64,000 nucleotides of DNA from Paracoccaceae bacterium. Lineage in GTDB: Bacteria > Pseudomonadota > Alphaproteobacteria > Rhodobacterales > Rhodobacteraceae. A model generated the notes under the pieces. That model made no database searches, was not told where the DNA came from, and was given only the letters and a program-made list of their open reading frames with translations. The translations under genes were made by a program, and so were the position numbers. This document shows positions 19,082-29,875 of this stretch, piece by piece. Positions within the stretch are counted from its first letter, which is position 1. Each line of letters starts with the position of its first letter. The DNA lies in NCBI GenBank assembly GCA_006226775.1, contig SBGD01000093.1, forward strand, positions 1 through 64,000, given 5' to 3'.

Positions 19082-20314
19082 ATGTCCAACGATCTTTTCA
19101 ATTCCTTCATGACCGGCCCCGATGAAAAGGGCCGGTTCGGCATCTACGGCGGGCGCTTCGTGTCGGAAACCCTGATGCCGCTGATCCTGTCGCTGGAAGA
19201 GGAATACGAGAAGGCCAAGACCGACAAGAGCTTCTGGGACGAGATGGAGTATCTCTGGAAGCACTACGTCGGCCGCCCCAGCCCGCTCTATTTCGCCGAG
19301 GGCCTGACCGAGCGGCTGGGCGGCGCCAAGGTCTATCTCAAGCGCGACGAGCTGAACCACACCGGCGCGCACAAGATCAACAACGTGCTGGGCCAGATCC
19401 TGCTGGCGCGGCGCATGGGCAAGACCCGGATCATCGCCGAGACCGGGGCAGGCCAGCACGGCGTCGCGACGGCAACGGTCTGCGCCAAGTTCGGGCTGAA
19501 ATGCGTGGTCTACATGGGCGCGCATGATGTCGAGCGGCAAAAACCCAACGTCTTCCGCATGCGCCTGCTGGGCGCCGAGGTGGTGCCGGTGACCTCCGGT
19601 CGCGGCACGCTCAAGGATGCGATGAACGACGCGCTGCGCGACTGGGTCACCAATGTGCGCGATACGTTCTACTGCATCGGCACGGTGGCGGGCCCGCATC
19701 CCTATCCGGCCATGGTCCGCGATTTCCAGTCGATCATCGGCAAGGAAGCCAAGGAACAGATGATGGAGGCCGAGGGCCGTCTGCCCGACACGATCATCGC
19801 CGCGATCGGCGGCGGGTCGAACGCCATGGGTCTGTTCCATCCCTTCCTCGACGACAAGGAGGTGCGCATCATCGGCGTCGAGGCGGGCGGCAAGGGCGTC
19901 ACCGAGAAGATGGAGCATTGCGCCTCGCTCACCGGCGGACGCCCCGGCGTGCTGCACGGCAATCGCACGTACCTGTTGCAGGACGACGACGGGCAGATCC
20001 TCGAGGGCTATTCGATCTCTGCGGGCCTGGATTACCCCGGCATCGGGCCGGAGCATTCCTGGCTGCATGACACCGGCCGCGCCGAATACGTGGCGATCAC
20101 CGACAAGGAGGCGCTGGAGGCCTTCCAGCTTTGCTGTGCGGCGGAAGGCATCATCCCGGCGCTCGAGCCCTGCCATGCGCTGGCGCATGTGATGAAGATC
20201 GCGCCGGACCTGCCCAAGGACCACCTGATCATCATGAACATGTGCGGCCGCGGCGACAAGGACATCTTCGCCGTCGCCAAGCACCTGGGCTTCGACATGG
20301 ACGAAGCTGACTGA
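19082..20314 (+). CDS. trpB: Tryptophan synthase beta chain
   Basis: [23 protein letters not shown]...[15 protein letters not shown]. Confidence 0.97.
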   Translation: MSNDLFNSFMTGPDEKGRFGIYGGRFVSETLMPLILSLEEEYEKAKTDKSFWDEMEYLWKHYVGRPSPLYFAEGLTERLGGAKVYLKRDELNHTGAHKINNVLGQILLARRMGKTRIIAETGAGQHGVATATVCAKFGLKCVVYMGAHDVERQKPNVFRMRLLGAEVVPVTSGRGTLKDAMNDALRDWVTNVRDTFYCIGTVAGPHPYPAMVRDFQSIIGKEAKEQMMEAEGRLPDTIIAAIGGGSNAMGLFHPFLDDKEVRIIGVEAGGKGVTEKMEHCASLTGGRPGVLHGNRTYLLQDDDGQILEGYSISAGLDYPGIGPEHSWLHDTGRAEYVAITDKEALEAFQLCCAAEGIIPALEPCHALAHVMKIAPDLPKDHLIIMNMCGRGDKDIFAVAKHLGFDMDEAD

Positions 20315-20336
20315 GCCACGCTGCCGCTGGGCACCC

Positions 20337-20380
20337 AAATTCCTTCGAAGGAATTTGCAAATCTTTTTGGAAAAGATTTG
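20337..20380. repeat. Double-hairpin intergenic element
   Basis: AAATTCCTTCGAAGGAATTT (20-bp palindrome) then CAAATCTTTT-tgg-AAAAGATTTG. Confidence 0.8.
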
Positions 20381-20454
20381 GCGCCCGGCGGCCACCCCTA
20401 GCCCCATTCCCGACCTTGCGCTAAACGGGGCCGGATGAAGCCGCAGAGTTGCCC

Positions 20455-22173
20455 ATGACACGCCATCTCATCACCTCCGCCATTCCCTATATCAACGGCA
20501 TCAAGCACCTCGGCAATCTCGTCGGCTCGCAGCTGCCCGCCGACCTCTACGCCCGATACCAGCGCGCCCGCGGCAACGAGGTGATGTTTCTCTGCGCCAC
20601 CGACGAACACGGCACCCCCGCGGAACTGGCCGCCGCGAAAGCCGGCAAGCCGGTGGCGGAATACTGCGAGGAGATGCACGCCGTCCAGGCCGAGATCGCC
20701 CGCGGCTTTCGCCTGTCGTTCGATCATTTCGGCCGCTCCTCGAGCCCGCAGAACCACCGGCTGACCCAGCATTTCGCCGGTCGTCTGGCCGATGCCGGGC
20801 TGATCCGCGAGGTCAGCGAGAAACAGGTCTATTCCAATGCCGATGGCCGCTTCCTGCCCGACCGCTATATCGAGGGCACCTGCCCGAACTGCGCCTACGA
20901 CAAGGCGCGCGGCGACCAATGCGAGAATTGCACCAAGCAGCTTGACCCCACCGACCTGATCGAGCCGCGCAGCGCCATTTCCGGCTCCACCGACCTGGAG
21001 GTGCGCGAGACCAAGCACCTCTACCTCAAGCAGTCCGGCATGCGCGACGAGCTGAACGCCTGGATCGACAGCAAGACCGACTGGCCGATCCTCACCACCT
21101 CGATCGCCAGGAAATGGCTGAACGACGGCGACGGCTTGCAGGACCGGGGCATCACCCGCGATCTCGACTGGGGCATTCCGGTGAAGAAGGGCGATGAGGA
21201 CTGGCCGGGGATGGAGGGCAAGGTCTTCTATGTCTGGTTCGACGCGCCCATCGAATATATCGCCTGTGCGGGCGAATGGGCCGAGGCGCACGGGCTGGAC
21301 GATGCCGCTTGGCAACGCTGGTGGCGCACCGACATGGGCGCGGACGACGTGCGCTATACCCAGTTCATGGGCAAGGACAACGTGCCCTTCCACACGCTCA
21401 GCTTTCCGGCGACGATCCTGGGCAGCGGCGAGCCCTGGAAGCTGGTCGATTACATCAAGTCGTTCAACTACCTCAACTACGATGGCGGCCAGTTCTCCAC
21501 CTCGCAGGGCAGGGGTGTCTTCATGGACCAGGCGCTGGCCATCCTGCCGGCGGATTACTGGCGCTGGTGGCTGCTGAGCCATGCGCCCGAAAGCTCGGAT
21601 GCCGAGTTCACCTGGGAGAATTTCCAGGCCTCGGTGAACAAGGATCTGGCGGATGTGCTGGGCAATTTCGTCAGCCGCGTGACCAAGTTCTGCCGCTCGA
21701 AGTTCGGCGAAGCGGTGCCCGAGGGCGGCACCTGGGGCGCGCGGGAAGAGGCGTTGATCGGCCATCTGACCGAGCAGCTCAAGGCCTACGAGGGCCATAT
21801 GGAGGCCATCGAGGTGCGCAAGGCCGCCGCCAGCCTGCGGGCGATCTGGGTGGCGGGCAACGAGTATCTGCAGGACGCCGCGCCCTGGTCGACCTTCAAG
21901 ACCGACCCCGATCAGGCGGCGGCGCAGATCCGGCTGGCGCTGAACCTGATCCGCTTTTACGCGGTGATCTCGCGCCCCTTCATCCCCGATGCCGCGGCCC
22001 AGCTGCTGCAGGCCATGCAGACCGGGGACGACAGATGGCCCAATGATCTGACCGAGACGCTGGGCCTGCTGGCGCCGGGCCATGCCTTCACCGTGCCCGA
22101 TGTCACCTTCCGCAAGATCACCGATGAGGAACGCGAAGCCTGGCAGGTGGAATTTTCCGGCACGCGCGGCTGA
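20455..22173 (+). CDS. metG: Methionyl-tRNA synthetase
   Basis: [32 protein letters not shown]...; [26 protein letters not shown] at KMSKS-like position. Confidence 0.95.
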   Translation: MTRHLITSAIPYINGIKHLGNLVGSQLPADLYARYQRARGNEVMFLCATDEHGTPAELAAAKAGKPVAEYCEEMHAVQAEIARGFRLSFDHFGRSSSPQNHRLTQHFAGRLADAGLIREVSEKQVYSNADGRFLPDRYIEGTCPNCAYDKARGDQCENCTKQLDPTDLIEPRSAISGSTDLEVRETKHLYLKQSGMRDELNAWIDSKTDWPILTTSIARKWLNDGDGLQDRGITRDLDWGIPVKKGDEDWPGMEGKVFYVWFDAPIEYIACAGEWAEAHGLDDAAWQRWWRTDMGADDVRYTQFMGKDNVPFHTLSFPATILGSGEPWKLVDYIKSFNYLNYDGGQFSTSQGRGVFMDQALAILPADYWRWWLLSHAPESSDAEFTWENFQASVNKDLADVLGNFVSRVTKFCRSKFGEAVPEGGTWGAREEALIGHLTEQLKAYEGHMEAIEVRKAAASLRAIWVAGNEYLQDAAPWSTFKTDPDQAAAQIRLALNLIRFYAVISRPFIPDAAAQLLQAMQTGDDRWPNDLTETLGLLAPGHAFTVPDVTFRKITDEEREAWQVEFSGTRG

Positions 22174-22219
22174 TCGGACACAGGTGCCGCGCGGCGATTG
22201 CCTGCCGCCGGCCAGAACC

Positions 22220-22245
22220 AGCCCCGGGCCCGCCCGGGGCTTTTT
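22220..22245 (+). terminator. Intrinsic terminator of metG
   Basis: AGCCCCGGG-cccg-CCCGGGGCT followed by TTTT. Confidence 0.85.
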
Positions 22246-22469
22246 CCATTTGTTAACAAAAGCTTGACGCGCGCGTTTGCGCCCGCAGGCCGGGGAAATC
22301 ATCCACAGGCTGTGGACAATTTATCAACTATCCTGTTTTATCAAACAAAAACAAAGCCTTGACCTGCCATATTTTGACCCCAAACTGGCAACAATCTTAG
22401 ATGTACTTGAAATGCACAATTTGGACGCGCCACCCGGCCGCCCCGTGCCAGTACATGGAGACGACGCAT

Positions 22470-22964
22470 ATGACTACGAAGTCGATCAAGACAGCCCTCG
22501 CCCTGTCGTTCGTGGCGGCAATGACCCCCCCGGCCATGGCGGCGAACACGGCCACGGGCAATCTGTCGGTCGCGGCCGTGGTGGCCGATACCTGCATCAT
22601 CGCCGCCGGAACGCCGCTGTCCTTTGCCACCATCAACACCGGCGCAGTGTCGAACCAGGTGACCCCGGGCGTCGTCACGGTGACCTGCACCGCCTCGCGG
22701 TCGTCGGTGACCGTCAGCCTCGGCGGCGGCGAAAACGAAAGCGGCGGCACGCGGCGGATGAGTTCGACCGGCGGCGATTACCTGCCCTACAACGTGTTCA
22801 CCGACAGCGGCCATTCCAGCCAGGTCGCCGTCGACGGCACGCTCTACGACGAAGGGATCACCGCGGCGGTGCCGCAGCTGATCCCGGTCTACGGCCAGAT
22901 CCCGGTCGGTGCCTATAACGCCGGCGTCTATTCCGACACGCTTCTGGTCACGCTGACCTATTGA
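22470..22964 (+). CDS. Spore coat U-domain pilus subunit
   Basis: Signal peptide then ATGNLSVAAVVADTCIIAAGTPLSFATINTG...GVYSDTLLVTLTY. Confidence 0.88.
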   Translation: MTTKSIKTALALSFVAAMTPPAMAANTATGNLSVAAVVADTCIIAAGTPLSFATINTGAVSNQVTPGVVTVTCTASRSSVTVSLGGGENESGGTRRMSSTGGDYLPYNVFTDSGHSSQVAVDGTLYDEGITAAVPQLIPVYGQIPVGAYNAGVYSDTLLVTLTY

Positions 22965-23004
22965 TCCCGCCTCGAGCAGTACAACAAGAACAAGGGACAA
23001 AATT

Positions 23005-23448
23005 ATGAAACGCACCCATCTTTTCACCGGCGCCAGGCGCGCCGTCCTGGCAACGGCGCTGATCCTTTCGCCGGTGCTGGCCCAGGCCGAAAGCATCGCC
23101 GTCTCGCCCACCCGGCTGATGGTGCCCAACAAGGGCCAGCAGACCACGCTGACCGTGACCGCGGGGGGCCGCGAGACCTCGGTCGTGCAATTGCGCGTGG
23201 TGGCCTGGAATCCGCGCCACGACCCCGACCGCGTCAAGCCCACCCGCGACGTGGTCATCAGCCCGCCGCTGGCCAAGCTGCGCCCGCGCCAGGAGCTGAC
23301 GGTGCGCCTGGTGCGGACCAAACGGCGCGCGGTGCGCGGCCAGGAATGCTACCGCGTGCTGGTCGACCGGCTGCCGGGCAAGGAGCAGAGCGGCAAGGCC
23401 GTCAAGCTCCAGGTCCGGCATTCCGTGCCGCTCTGCTTTTCCTCCTGA
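23005..23448 (+). CDS. Fimbrial periplasmic chaperone, N-terminal PapD-like domain only
   Basis: ESIAVSPTRLMVPNKGQQTTLTVTAGG...VSPPLAKLRPRQELTVRLVRTKRRAVRGQECYRVLVDRLP; ends after about one Ig domain. Confidence 0.83.
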   Translation: MKRTHLFTGARRAVLATALILSPVLAQAESIAVSPTRLMVPNKGQQTTLTVTAGGRETSVVQLRVVAWNPRHDPDRVKPTRDVVISPPLAKLRPRQELTVRLVRTKRRAVRGQECYRVLVDRLPGKEQSGKAVKLQVRHSVPLCFSS

Positions 23449-23515
23449 CCTTGCATCAGGCTGACCGGTCCGGCGTTGCTGTCCCCGGGGGCAGAAACGC
23501 CGCCGGTCCGGTGCC

Positions 23516-25912
23516 ATGCGCGTAGCCCGCTTTGCATATCCCGCCCTTGCGCTCGGCCTTGCCGCCGTTGCCGCCGCCGAGAGCCTTGACCAGGCCGACC
23601 TGCCGGTCAATGCCGAGGTCAGCGCAGATCTGGGCGGCGAGCCATTGCCGCTGTTTCTCGAGGTCACGATCAACGGCAAGCCGACCGAGTTGATCGCCGA
23701 GTTTGCCGCCAGCCTCGATGGCAGCAACATGACCGCCTCGCGCAGCGAGCTGAAGGAGTTGGGCATCCGCCCGCCCAGGGGCCTGTCGGCGCATGTCGCC
23801 CTGGCCGATATCGAAGGCCTGAGCTATCGCTACGACGCCGAGGCCCAGGCGCTTTTCATCGAGGCGCCGCACGAGGTGCTCCTGCCCGACGTGGTCTCGG
23901 CCGCCTATGCCCCGGATTTCGAGCCTGCCGACGAAGGTCATGGCGCAGTGCTGAACTACTCGCTGGTCGGCGATTACGGGCTTGGCGAGACCTATGAAAG
24001 CTATGACGGCACCGTTTCGGCCAGTCTCGATGGCTGGGTCTTTGCGCCGCTGGGCCGGCTCGGCTCGACCGCCTTTCTCAGTCAGCCCCTGGGCGAGGGG
24101 CAGGAGGGCAAGGCGCTGCGGCTGGAAACCGCCTTTACCGCCGACATGCCCGACAAGGCGCTGACCTTCACGCTGGGCGATTTCACCTCTTCCGGCCCGT
24201 CCTGGGCGCGCCCGATCCGCATGGGCGGGGTCGAGCTGCGACGCGACTTCTCGCTGCGCTCGGACCTGGTGACCGACCAGCGGTTCTCCTGGTCCGGTGC
24301 CGCGGCGGTGCCCTCGTCGGTGGATGTCTTCATCGAGAATTCGCGGGTCTTCTCGGCCCAGGTCGATGACGGCCCCTTCCGGCTCGAGGATGTGCCGGTG
24401 CAGGGCGGCGGCGATGCCGAGATCGTGGTGCGCGGCGTCGACGGGCAGGTCAGCCGCCGCACGGTGTCGTTCTTTTCCTCGTCCAACCTGCTCAAGAAGG
24501 GCATGGCGGATTACGCGTTGGCGCTGGGCCATGCGCGCGAAGGCTTCGGCTTCGAGAGCGGCGCCTATGGCGAGGCGGCGATCTTCACCGGCAGCCTGCG
24601 CTACGGGCTGACCGAGAAGGTCACCGTCGATGCCCATTACAGCGCCACCGACCGGCTGCAGCTGGCCGGGGCAGGCGTGACCGCGGTGCCGCTGGCGCTG
24701 GGCGAGGTGCGGCTGGCCTTGGCCACCAGCGAGTTTGACGGCCGCAGCGGCAGCTTCGCCCGGCTTGATCTGCAGACCGAGATTGCCGGGGTCTCGCTGC
24801 GCACCTCCTCGACGCGCACCGATCCGGGCTTTGCCGACCTGGCTTACGTGACCGGGCTGGATTACCTCGGCCAGGCGGGCGGCACCGAAGGCTCGCTGCT
24901 CGAGGTGCCGCGGGCGCAGGACGTGGTCAGCCTGTCGATCCCGGTGACCCGCGCGCAGCGGCGGCTGGGCCTGTCCTACGTCAGCGCCGAGCGCGAGAAT
25001 TCGCGCGACGAGCTGGCCTCGGTCTCCTTCGGGTCGTCGCTGGGCGGCGGACGCGGGGCCTTCAGCCTCAACGGCAGCTACAATTTCGAGACCGAGGACC
25101 TGCGGGTCTCGCTTGGCCTCTCGATGAAGCTGGGCAAGCGCACCTATGCCCAGGCCACGGCCTATCGCGACGGTTCGGGGCGCGAGACGCAGGATCTTTC
25201 GGTCAGCCGGACCATGGGCGAGGGCGTCGGCGCCTGGGGCTATCACCTGCAGGCGGCGCATCGCGACGACACCACGCCGGTCCGGCTGAAGGGCGATTAC
25301 CGCAGCCGCTACGGCGAGGCCACGGCGGAGGTTCAGAGCCAGGGCACAGGCACCTACCTGCGCGGCCAGCTCGACGGCGCGGCGGCCTGGACCGGCGGCG
25401 CCTTTGCCATGGGCAACCAGGTCCGCGACGGTTTCGCGGTGGTCGACGTGGGCGTGCCGGATGTGCCGGTCTACCTCGACAACCGCCCCGTGGCGCGCAG
25501 CAATGCGCGCGGCCGGGTGCTGGTCGGCGGGCTCAACGCCTATCGCCGCAACCGGCTGTCGGTCAACGTGCGCGACCTGCCGGAGGAGGCCTCGCTCGGG
25601 GTCTCGGCGGCGGACATGGTGCCGCAGCGCGGCGCGGGGCAATACGTGAGCTTTGGCGGCACGGACGCGGGCGGCGTGCTGGTGGTGCTGCGCGATGGCG
25701 CGGGCCGGGTGCTGCCGGCGGGCACGGTGGTCGAGGTCAATGGACGCAGCGAAGAGGCCTATGTCGGCTATGACGGCGAGACCTGGATCGAGGGGCCGAA
25801 GGCGCGCAATACGCTGAAGGCCGCTCTGCCCGGTGGCACCTGCACCGCGCGGTTCACCTATGTGGCAAGCGAGGCGCTGCAGGACGTGATCGACCCGGTG
25901 GAGTGCCTCTAG
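23516..25912 (+). CDS. Fimbrial outer-membrane usher
   Basis: PLFLEVTINGKPTELIAEF...; FIENSRVFSAQVDDGPFRLEDVPVQGGGDAEIVVRGVDG usher motif. Confidence 0.92.
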   Translation: MRVARFAYPALALGLAAVAAAESLDQADLPVNAEVSADLGGEPLPLFLEVTINGKPTELIAEFAASLDGSNMTASRSELKELGIRPPRGLSAHVALADIEGLSYRYDAEAQALFIEAPHEVLLPDVVSAAYAPDFEPADEGHGAVLNYSLVGDYGLGETYESYDGTVSASLDGWVFAPLGRLGSTAFLSQPLGEGQEGKALRLETAFTADMPDKALTFTLGDFTSSGPSWARPIRMGGVELRRDFSLRSDLVTDQRFSWSGAAAVPSSVDVFIENSRVFSAQVDDGPFRLEDVPVQGGGDAEIVVRGVDGQVSRRTVSFFSSSNLLKKGMADYALALGHAREGFGFESGAYGEAAIFTGSLRYGLTEKVTVDAHYSATDRLQLAGAGVTAVPLALGEVRLALATSEFDGRSGSFARLDLQTEIAGVSLRTSSTRTDPGFADLAYVTGLDYLGQAGGTEGSLLEVPRAQDVVSLSIPVTRAQRRLGLSYVSAERENSRDELASVSFGSSLGGGRGAFSLNGSYNFETEDLRVSLGLSMKLGKRTYAQATAYRDGSGRETQDLSVSRTMGEGVGAWGYHLQAAHRDDTTPVRLKGDYRSRYGEATAEVQSQGTGTYLRGQLDGAAAWTGGAFAMGNQVRDGFAVVDVGVPDVPVYLDNRPVARSNARGRVLVGGLNAYRRNRLSVNVRDLPEEASLGVSAADMVPQRGAGQYVSFGGTDAGGVLVVLRDGAGRVLPAGTVVEVNGRSEEAYVGYDGETWIEGPKARNTLKAALPGGTCTARFTYVASEALQDVIDPVECL

Positions 25913-26845
25913 ATGCTGCGTCTGCTCTTTCTTCTGGCGCTGTTCTGCATCGGCCTGATCGGCGCTGGCCCGGCGCGGGCGGCGACCTGCGAGGCGCAGA
26001 TGAGCGACATTGCCTTCGGCGCGGTCAGCCTGCGGGCGGGGGCGGTGAACCGCACCACCGGCAGCCTGACGGTCAGCTGTTCCAACGCGCTGGTCTCGGC
26101 GGTGGGGGTCTGCATCCGCTTCGGGCCGGGATCGGGCGGCGCGGGCAGCGGCAATGCCCCGCGCTACATGACCGGCCCCACCGGCCAGTCGCTGGGCTGG
26201 CAGATGCGGCTGGGCGGGCATGGCCAGGCCTTCGGCACGCTGAACCGGATCTACCTGCTGGTGCCGGTGGTGCTGGGCAGCGGCCAGGCGACGGTGCCGA
26301 TCTTTGCCGAGATCCTCGGCACCGGCACGGAATTCGACACCGGCGCCTATCAGTCGGTCTTTGCCGGCCAGCCGCAGGTCGAGATGAGCTACGGCATCCT
26401 CAGTTGCGATCTGTTTGGCCAGAGCCATCCGGTGCCCGAGTTCCGGGTCAGCGCCGAAACCGTCGCCAGTTGCGAGTTGGACGTGGGCGCGCTGAACTTC
26501 GGCCGGATCACCGGGCTGGCCACCGGCCCCGCCGATGCCGAGGCCGCGGTGGATATCCGCTGCACCGCCGGGGCGGGCTATTCGGTGTCGCTCGGGCTGG
26601 GCAATGGCGTCGGGGTCGGCGATCCGGCCTATCGGCGGTTGCAGGGCGTTCTGGGCACGCTGACCTACGGGCTGTTCCGCGATGTCGGGCGCACCATGGT
26701 CTGGGGCGAGGCCCCGTCCCAGCGCGCCCAGGGCACCGGCACGGGCTACAACCAGCGCTACCAGGTCTACGGGCGGATCTACCAGGGCCAGGCAACCCAG
26801 ATCGGCAGCTACAGCGATTCGGTGGTGGTGACAGTGCATTACTGA
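25913..26845 (+). CDS. Two-domain spore coat U protein, candidate pilus tip/minor subunit
   Basis: Signal peptide and two SCPU-like halves, ending IGSYSDSVVVTVHY. Confidence 0.85.
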   Translation: MLRLLFLLALFCIGLIGAGPARAATCEAQMSDIAFGAVSLRAGAVNRTTGSLTVSCSNALVSAVGVCIRFGPGSGGAGSGNAPRYMTGPTGQSLGWQMRLGGHGQAFGTLNRIYLLVPVVLGSGQATVPIFAEILGTGTEFDTGAYQSVFAGQPQVEMSYGILSCDLFGQSHPVPEFRVSAETVASCELDVGALNFGRITGLATGPADAEAAVDIRCTAGAGYSVSLGLGNGVGVGDPAYRRLQGVLGTLTYGLFRDVGRTMVWGEAPSQRAQGTGTGYNQRYQVYGRIYQGQATQIGSYSDSVVVTVHY

Positions 26846-26885
26846 GACCCGCCGGGGGCCCGCGCCGACAAGGGCCCCCATGCGA

Positions 26886-26959
26886 GACGCGCCCCGGGCT
26901 TGACCCGGGGCCTCCACGCCCGCGCGGGACAGGAGGCCCCGGGTCAGGCCCGGGGCGCG
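26886..26959. repeat. Inverted pair of REP-like palindromes
   Basis: gcgccccgggcttgacccggggcctcc ... ggaggccccgggtcaggcccggggcgc. Confidence 0.8.
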
Positions 26960-27012
26960 GGGTGTTCGCGTCGACCGTTGCGGATCGGGGGTGACCCGGC
27001 AACGGAAGGGGC

Positions 27013-27447
27013 TCAGGCGGCCTTGATCTCGACCAGCTCGATGGCAAAGGTCAGGTCCTTGCCGGCCAGCGGGTGGTTGGCGTCCAGCGTCACCTGCTCG
27101 TCGGTGACTTCGACCACCGTCACCGGCATCACCTGGCCGGTCGGCGTCTGGACCTGCAACTGGGTGCCGAGGTCGAGCGGGATGTCGCCGGGGATCTCGC
27201 CGCGCGGCACCGCCTGGCGCGCATTGGGGTCAAGCTGGCCATAGGCGTCGTCGGCGGCAACCTCGACCACCTTCTTGTCGCCCACCGCCATGCCGGGGAT
27301 CGCCTGGTCGAGACCGGGGATGATCTGGCCGGATCCGACCTGGAATTCCAGCGGGTCGCGGCCTTGCGAACTGTCGAATGTGGCGCCGTCGGCCAGCGTT
27401 CCGGTATAATGAATTGCGACAGTGTCGCCAGATTTGACCTGGGTCAT
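27013..27447 (-). CDS. FKBP-type peptidyl-prolyl isomerase (SlyD-like)
   Basis: VKSGDTVAIHYTGTLADGATFDSSQGRDPLEFQVGSGQIIPGLDQAIPGM. Confidence 0.93.
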   Translation of the reverse strand: MTQVKSGDTVAIHYTGTLADGATFDSSQGRDPLEFQVGSGQIIPGLDQAIPGMAVGDKKVVEVAADDAYGQLDPNARQAVPRGEIPGDIPLDLGTQLQVQTPTGQVMPVTVVEVTDEQVTLDANHPLAGKDLTFAIELVEIKAA

Positions 27448-27701
27448 GCGATCTCCGAAAGGGTGGGGAATGAAGTCGGGAGGCCGCCGCCCCGGCGGGT
27501 GCTCCGAATGAGAGCGCAATGATAACGACCCGGGCAGGGATTCGCAAACCATCGGGTCAAACCCCGCCGACCGCGGCGCGAAAAGCCATATTTGCCGTGT
27601 GCCGGTTTGCCATCCGGGTTAAGGTGTCCTGACCCTTTTTGCCCCCGTCGGTTGTGCGCCTTCGACACCCCGGGGGCCCTGAACCGCGAAAGACCACAGC
27701 A

Positions 27702-29105
27702 GTGACGCATGATTCGGCAGCATTGGACGGGCTCGAGGCCTTTGCCTTCATCGATGCCTTGCAGGACGAGGTGGCGATCCTCGATGCGCAGGGCCGGATC
27801 GTGGCGGTCAACACGGCCTGGACCCGGTTCGCCGCCGCCAATGGCGGCGATGCCGAGACCGGCTACCTGGGGGTGAACTACCTTGCCATCTGCCATGGCG
27901 CCGAGGGCGCCTCGGATGCCGCCGCGCGGCAGATCCCGGAGGGCTTTGCCAAGGTGCTGCGCACCGGCCAGCCGTTTCGCTGCGAATATCCCTGCCACAG
28001 CCCGACGATGAAGCGCTGGTTCGAGTTGACCGCCTGCCGCCTGACCCATGCGGGCGGCGATTTCCTGATCGTGCAGCACCGCAACATCACCAGCCGCAGG
28101 ATCGAGCGCGAGGAGGTCGAGGCCGCCTTCGTGCAGGCCAATGCCATGTCCGCGCTGATCGCGACGACCAATGACGCGGTCATCGCCTATGACCTCGAGG
28201 GCCGGATCGTCACCTGGAACCCGGCGGCCGAGAAGCTCTATGGCTACAGCAAGGACGAGGCGATCGGCCAGTCGCTGGAACTGCTCTACCCGGAGAACTG
28301 GCCGAAACGGGTCAGCCAATACCGCGACGAGATCCTTGCCGGCACGCTCGAGGATTTCGAGGCCGCCCGGGTGGCCCGGGACGGCACCGTGCGCGAGGTC
28401 TGGATCTCCTGCGCGCCGATCCGCAGCCCCGACGGAGAGGTGATCGCCATCTCCAACATCCACCGCGACGTGACCGAGGTGCGCCGGGCCGAAAAGGCGC
28501 GCGAGATGATCGCCCATGAGGTGATCCACCGCGCCAAGAACATGCTCCAGATCGTCTCGGCCATCCAGCGCCAGACCGCGCGGCGCGAAACCACGCTGGA
28601 CGGCTTCGTCACCGCCTTCGAGGCGCGCATCCAGTCGCTGGCGAAATCCACCGACCTGCTGGTCGGCAGCGCCTGGACCACGGTCTCGCTCAGCCAGCTG
28701 GTCGACCGCCACCTCGAGCCTTTCGTCGCGGCCGGCGACGGGCGGGTCGAGATCCTCGGCCCCGATATCGACCTGCGCCCGCAATGCGTCCAGACCATCG
28801 GCATGGCGCTGCATGAACTGGCGACCAACTCGGTCAAGCATGGCGCGCTCAAGGGCGGCGACGGGCGGGTCGGCATCCGCTGGTCGCTGGATGCGTCAAA
28901 GGCGCCGTCCGAGCTTTGCCTGTCCTGGGCCGAGACCGGGCTGACGCTGGAACGTCCCGACCCCGCCGCCGCGGGCTTCGGCAGCACGGTGCTGACCAAC
29001 CTCGCACGCTCGATGCTGGCGGCAGAGACCGTCTATGACATCGGCGCCGAGGGCGTGACCTGGTCGATCCGCGTGCCGGACGAGCATTTCAGCCTGCCGG
29101 CCTGA
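27702..29105 (+). CDS. PAS-domain HWE-family sensor histidine kinase
   Basis: PAS repeats; EVIHRAKNMLQIVSAIQRQT H-box and ALHELATNSVKHGAL N-box; GTG start proposed. Confidence 0.88.
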   Translation: MTHDSAALDGLEAFAFIDALQDEVAILDAQGRIVAVNTAWTRFAAANGGDAETGYLGVNYLAICHGAEGASDAAARQIPEGFAKVLRTGQPFRCEYPCHSPTMKRWFELTACRLTHAGGDFLIVQHRNITSRRIEREEVEAAFVQANAMSALIATTNDAVIAYDLEGRIVTWNPAAEKLYGYSKDEAIGQSLELLYPENWPKRVSQYRDEILAGTLEDFEAARVARDGTVREVWISCAPIRSPDGEVIAISNIHRDVTEVRRAEKAREMIAHEVIHRAKNMLQIVSAIQRQTARRETTLDGFVTAFEARIQSLAKSTDLLVGSAWTTVSLSQLVDRHLEPFVAAGDGRVEILGPDIDLRPQCVQTIGMALHELATNSVKHGALKGGDGRVGIRWSLDASKAPSELCLSWAETGLTLERPDPAAAGFGSTVLTNLARSMLAAETVYDIGAEGVTWSIRVPDEHFSLPA

Positions 29106-29185
29106 GAACCGGGGACAGGCGGGGACTGGCAATTGCCGCGTCCATCGGCATGATGGGCGCCAGAGCAACCGGACCGGACCCGCCC

Positions 29186-29872
29186 ATGACCATCACCACC
29201 TGCATCTTCGACGCCTATGGCACGCTCTTCGACGTCGGCGCCGCCGCCCGCCTGGCCGCCGGCGAGCCGGGCCAGGGGCACTGGGCCGCGACATGGCCCG
29301 CGCTGGCCGCGGACTGGCGGCTGAAACAGCTGCAATACAGCTGGCTGCGCGCGATCACCGGCGACCATTGCTCGTTCTGGCAGGTCACGCAGGACGGGCT
29401 GGACTGGGCGCTCGAGCGCCACGGGCTGGCGGATGACGCGGAATTGCGCGAACGGCTGCTGGCGCTTTACTGGGAGCTTCAGGCCTACCCGGAAGTGCCG
29501 CAGATGCTGGCCACGCTGAAGGCGGCGGGCAAGGCGACGGCGATCCTGTCGAACGGGTCGCCCGACATGCTGGGCGGCGCGGTCGAGAGCGCCGGGCTGG
29601 GCGAGATGCTCGACGCTGTGCTCTCGGTCGAGGCGGTGGGCATCTTCAAACCCGCCGCCCGCGTCTATGACATGGTGGGCCAGCGCTTCGGCTGCGCCCC
29701 GGGCCAGGTGCTCTTCGTGTCCTCCAACGGCTGGGACGTGGCCGGAGCCGCGGCCTATGGGTTCCGCACCGTCTGGGTCAACCGCGCGGACGAGCCGGTC
29801 GACCGGCTGCCGGGCCGGCCAGAGCTGATCCGGGCCGATCTGACCGATATTCCAAACCTCGCAGGAGCGTGA
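29186..29872 (+). CDS. Haloacid dehalogenase type II
   Basis: TTCIFDAYGTLFDVGAAAR...AILSNGSPDML...FVSSNGWDVAGA. Confidence 0.9.
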   Translation: MTITTCIFDAYGTLFDVGAAARLAAGEPGQGHWAATWPALAADWRLKQLQYSWLRAITGDHCSFWQVTQDGLDWALERHGLADDAELRERLLALYWELQAYPEVPQMLATLKAAGKATAILSNGSPDMLGGAVESAGLGEMLDAVLSVEAVGIFKPAARVYDMVGQRFGCAPGQVLFVSSNGWDVAGAAAYGFRTVWVNRADEPVDRLPGRPELIRADLTDIPNLAGA

Positions 29873-29875
29873 TTC

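Noticed and set aside
20354-20361. TTTGCAAA sequence between trpB and metG
   Set aside because: Formed by the junction of the two hairpins of the double-hairpin element; no link to pcc genes
22299-22319. Convergent DnaA-like boxes TCATCCACA and TTGTCCACA with AT-rich DNA upstream of the pilus operon
   Set aside because: Each has a mismatch, only two are present, no origin-type neighbours; simplest reading is a small hairpin in a promoter region
23456-26917. 1153-aa minus-strand ORF opposite the usher operon
   Set aside because: Antisense to recognisable chaperone-usher genes; composition typical of spurious GC-rich frames
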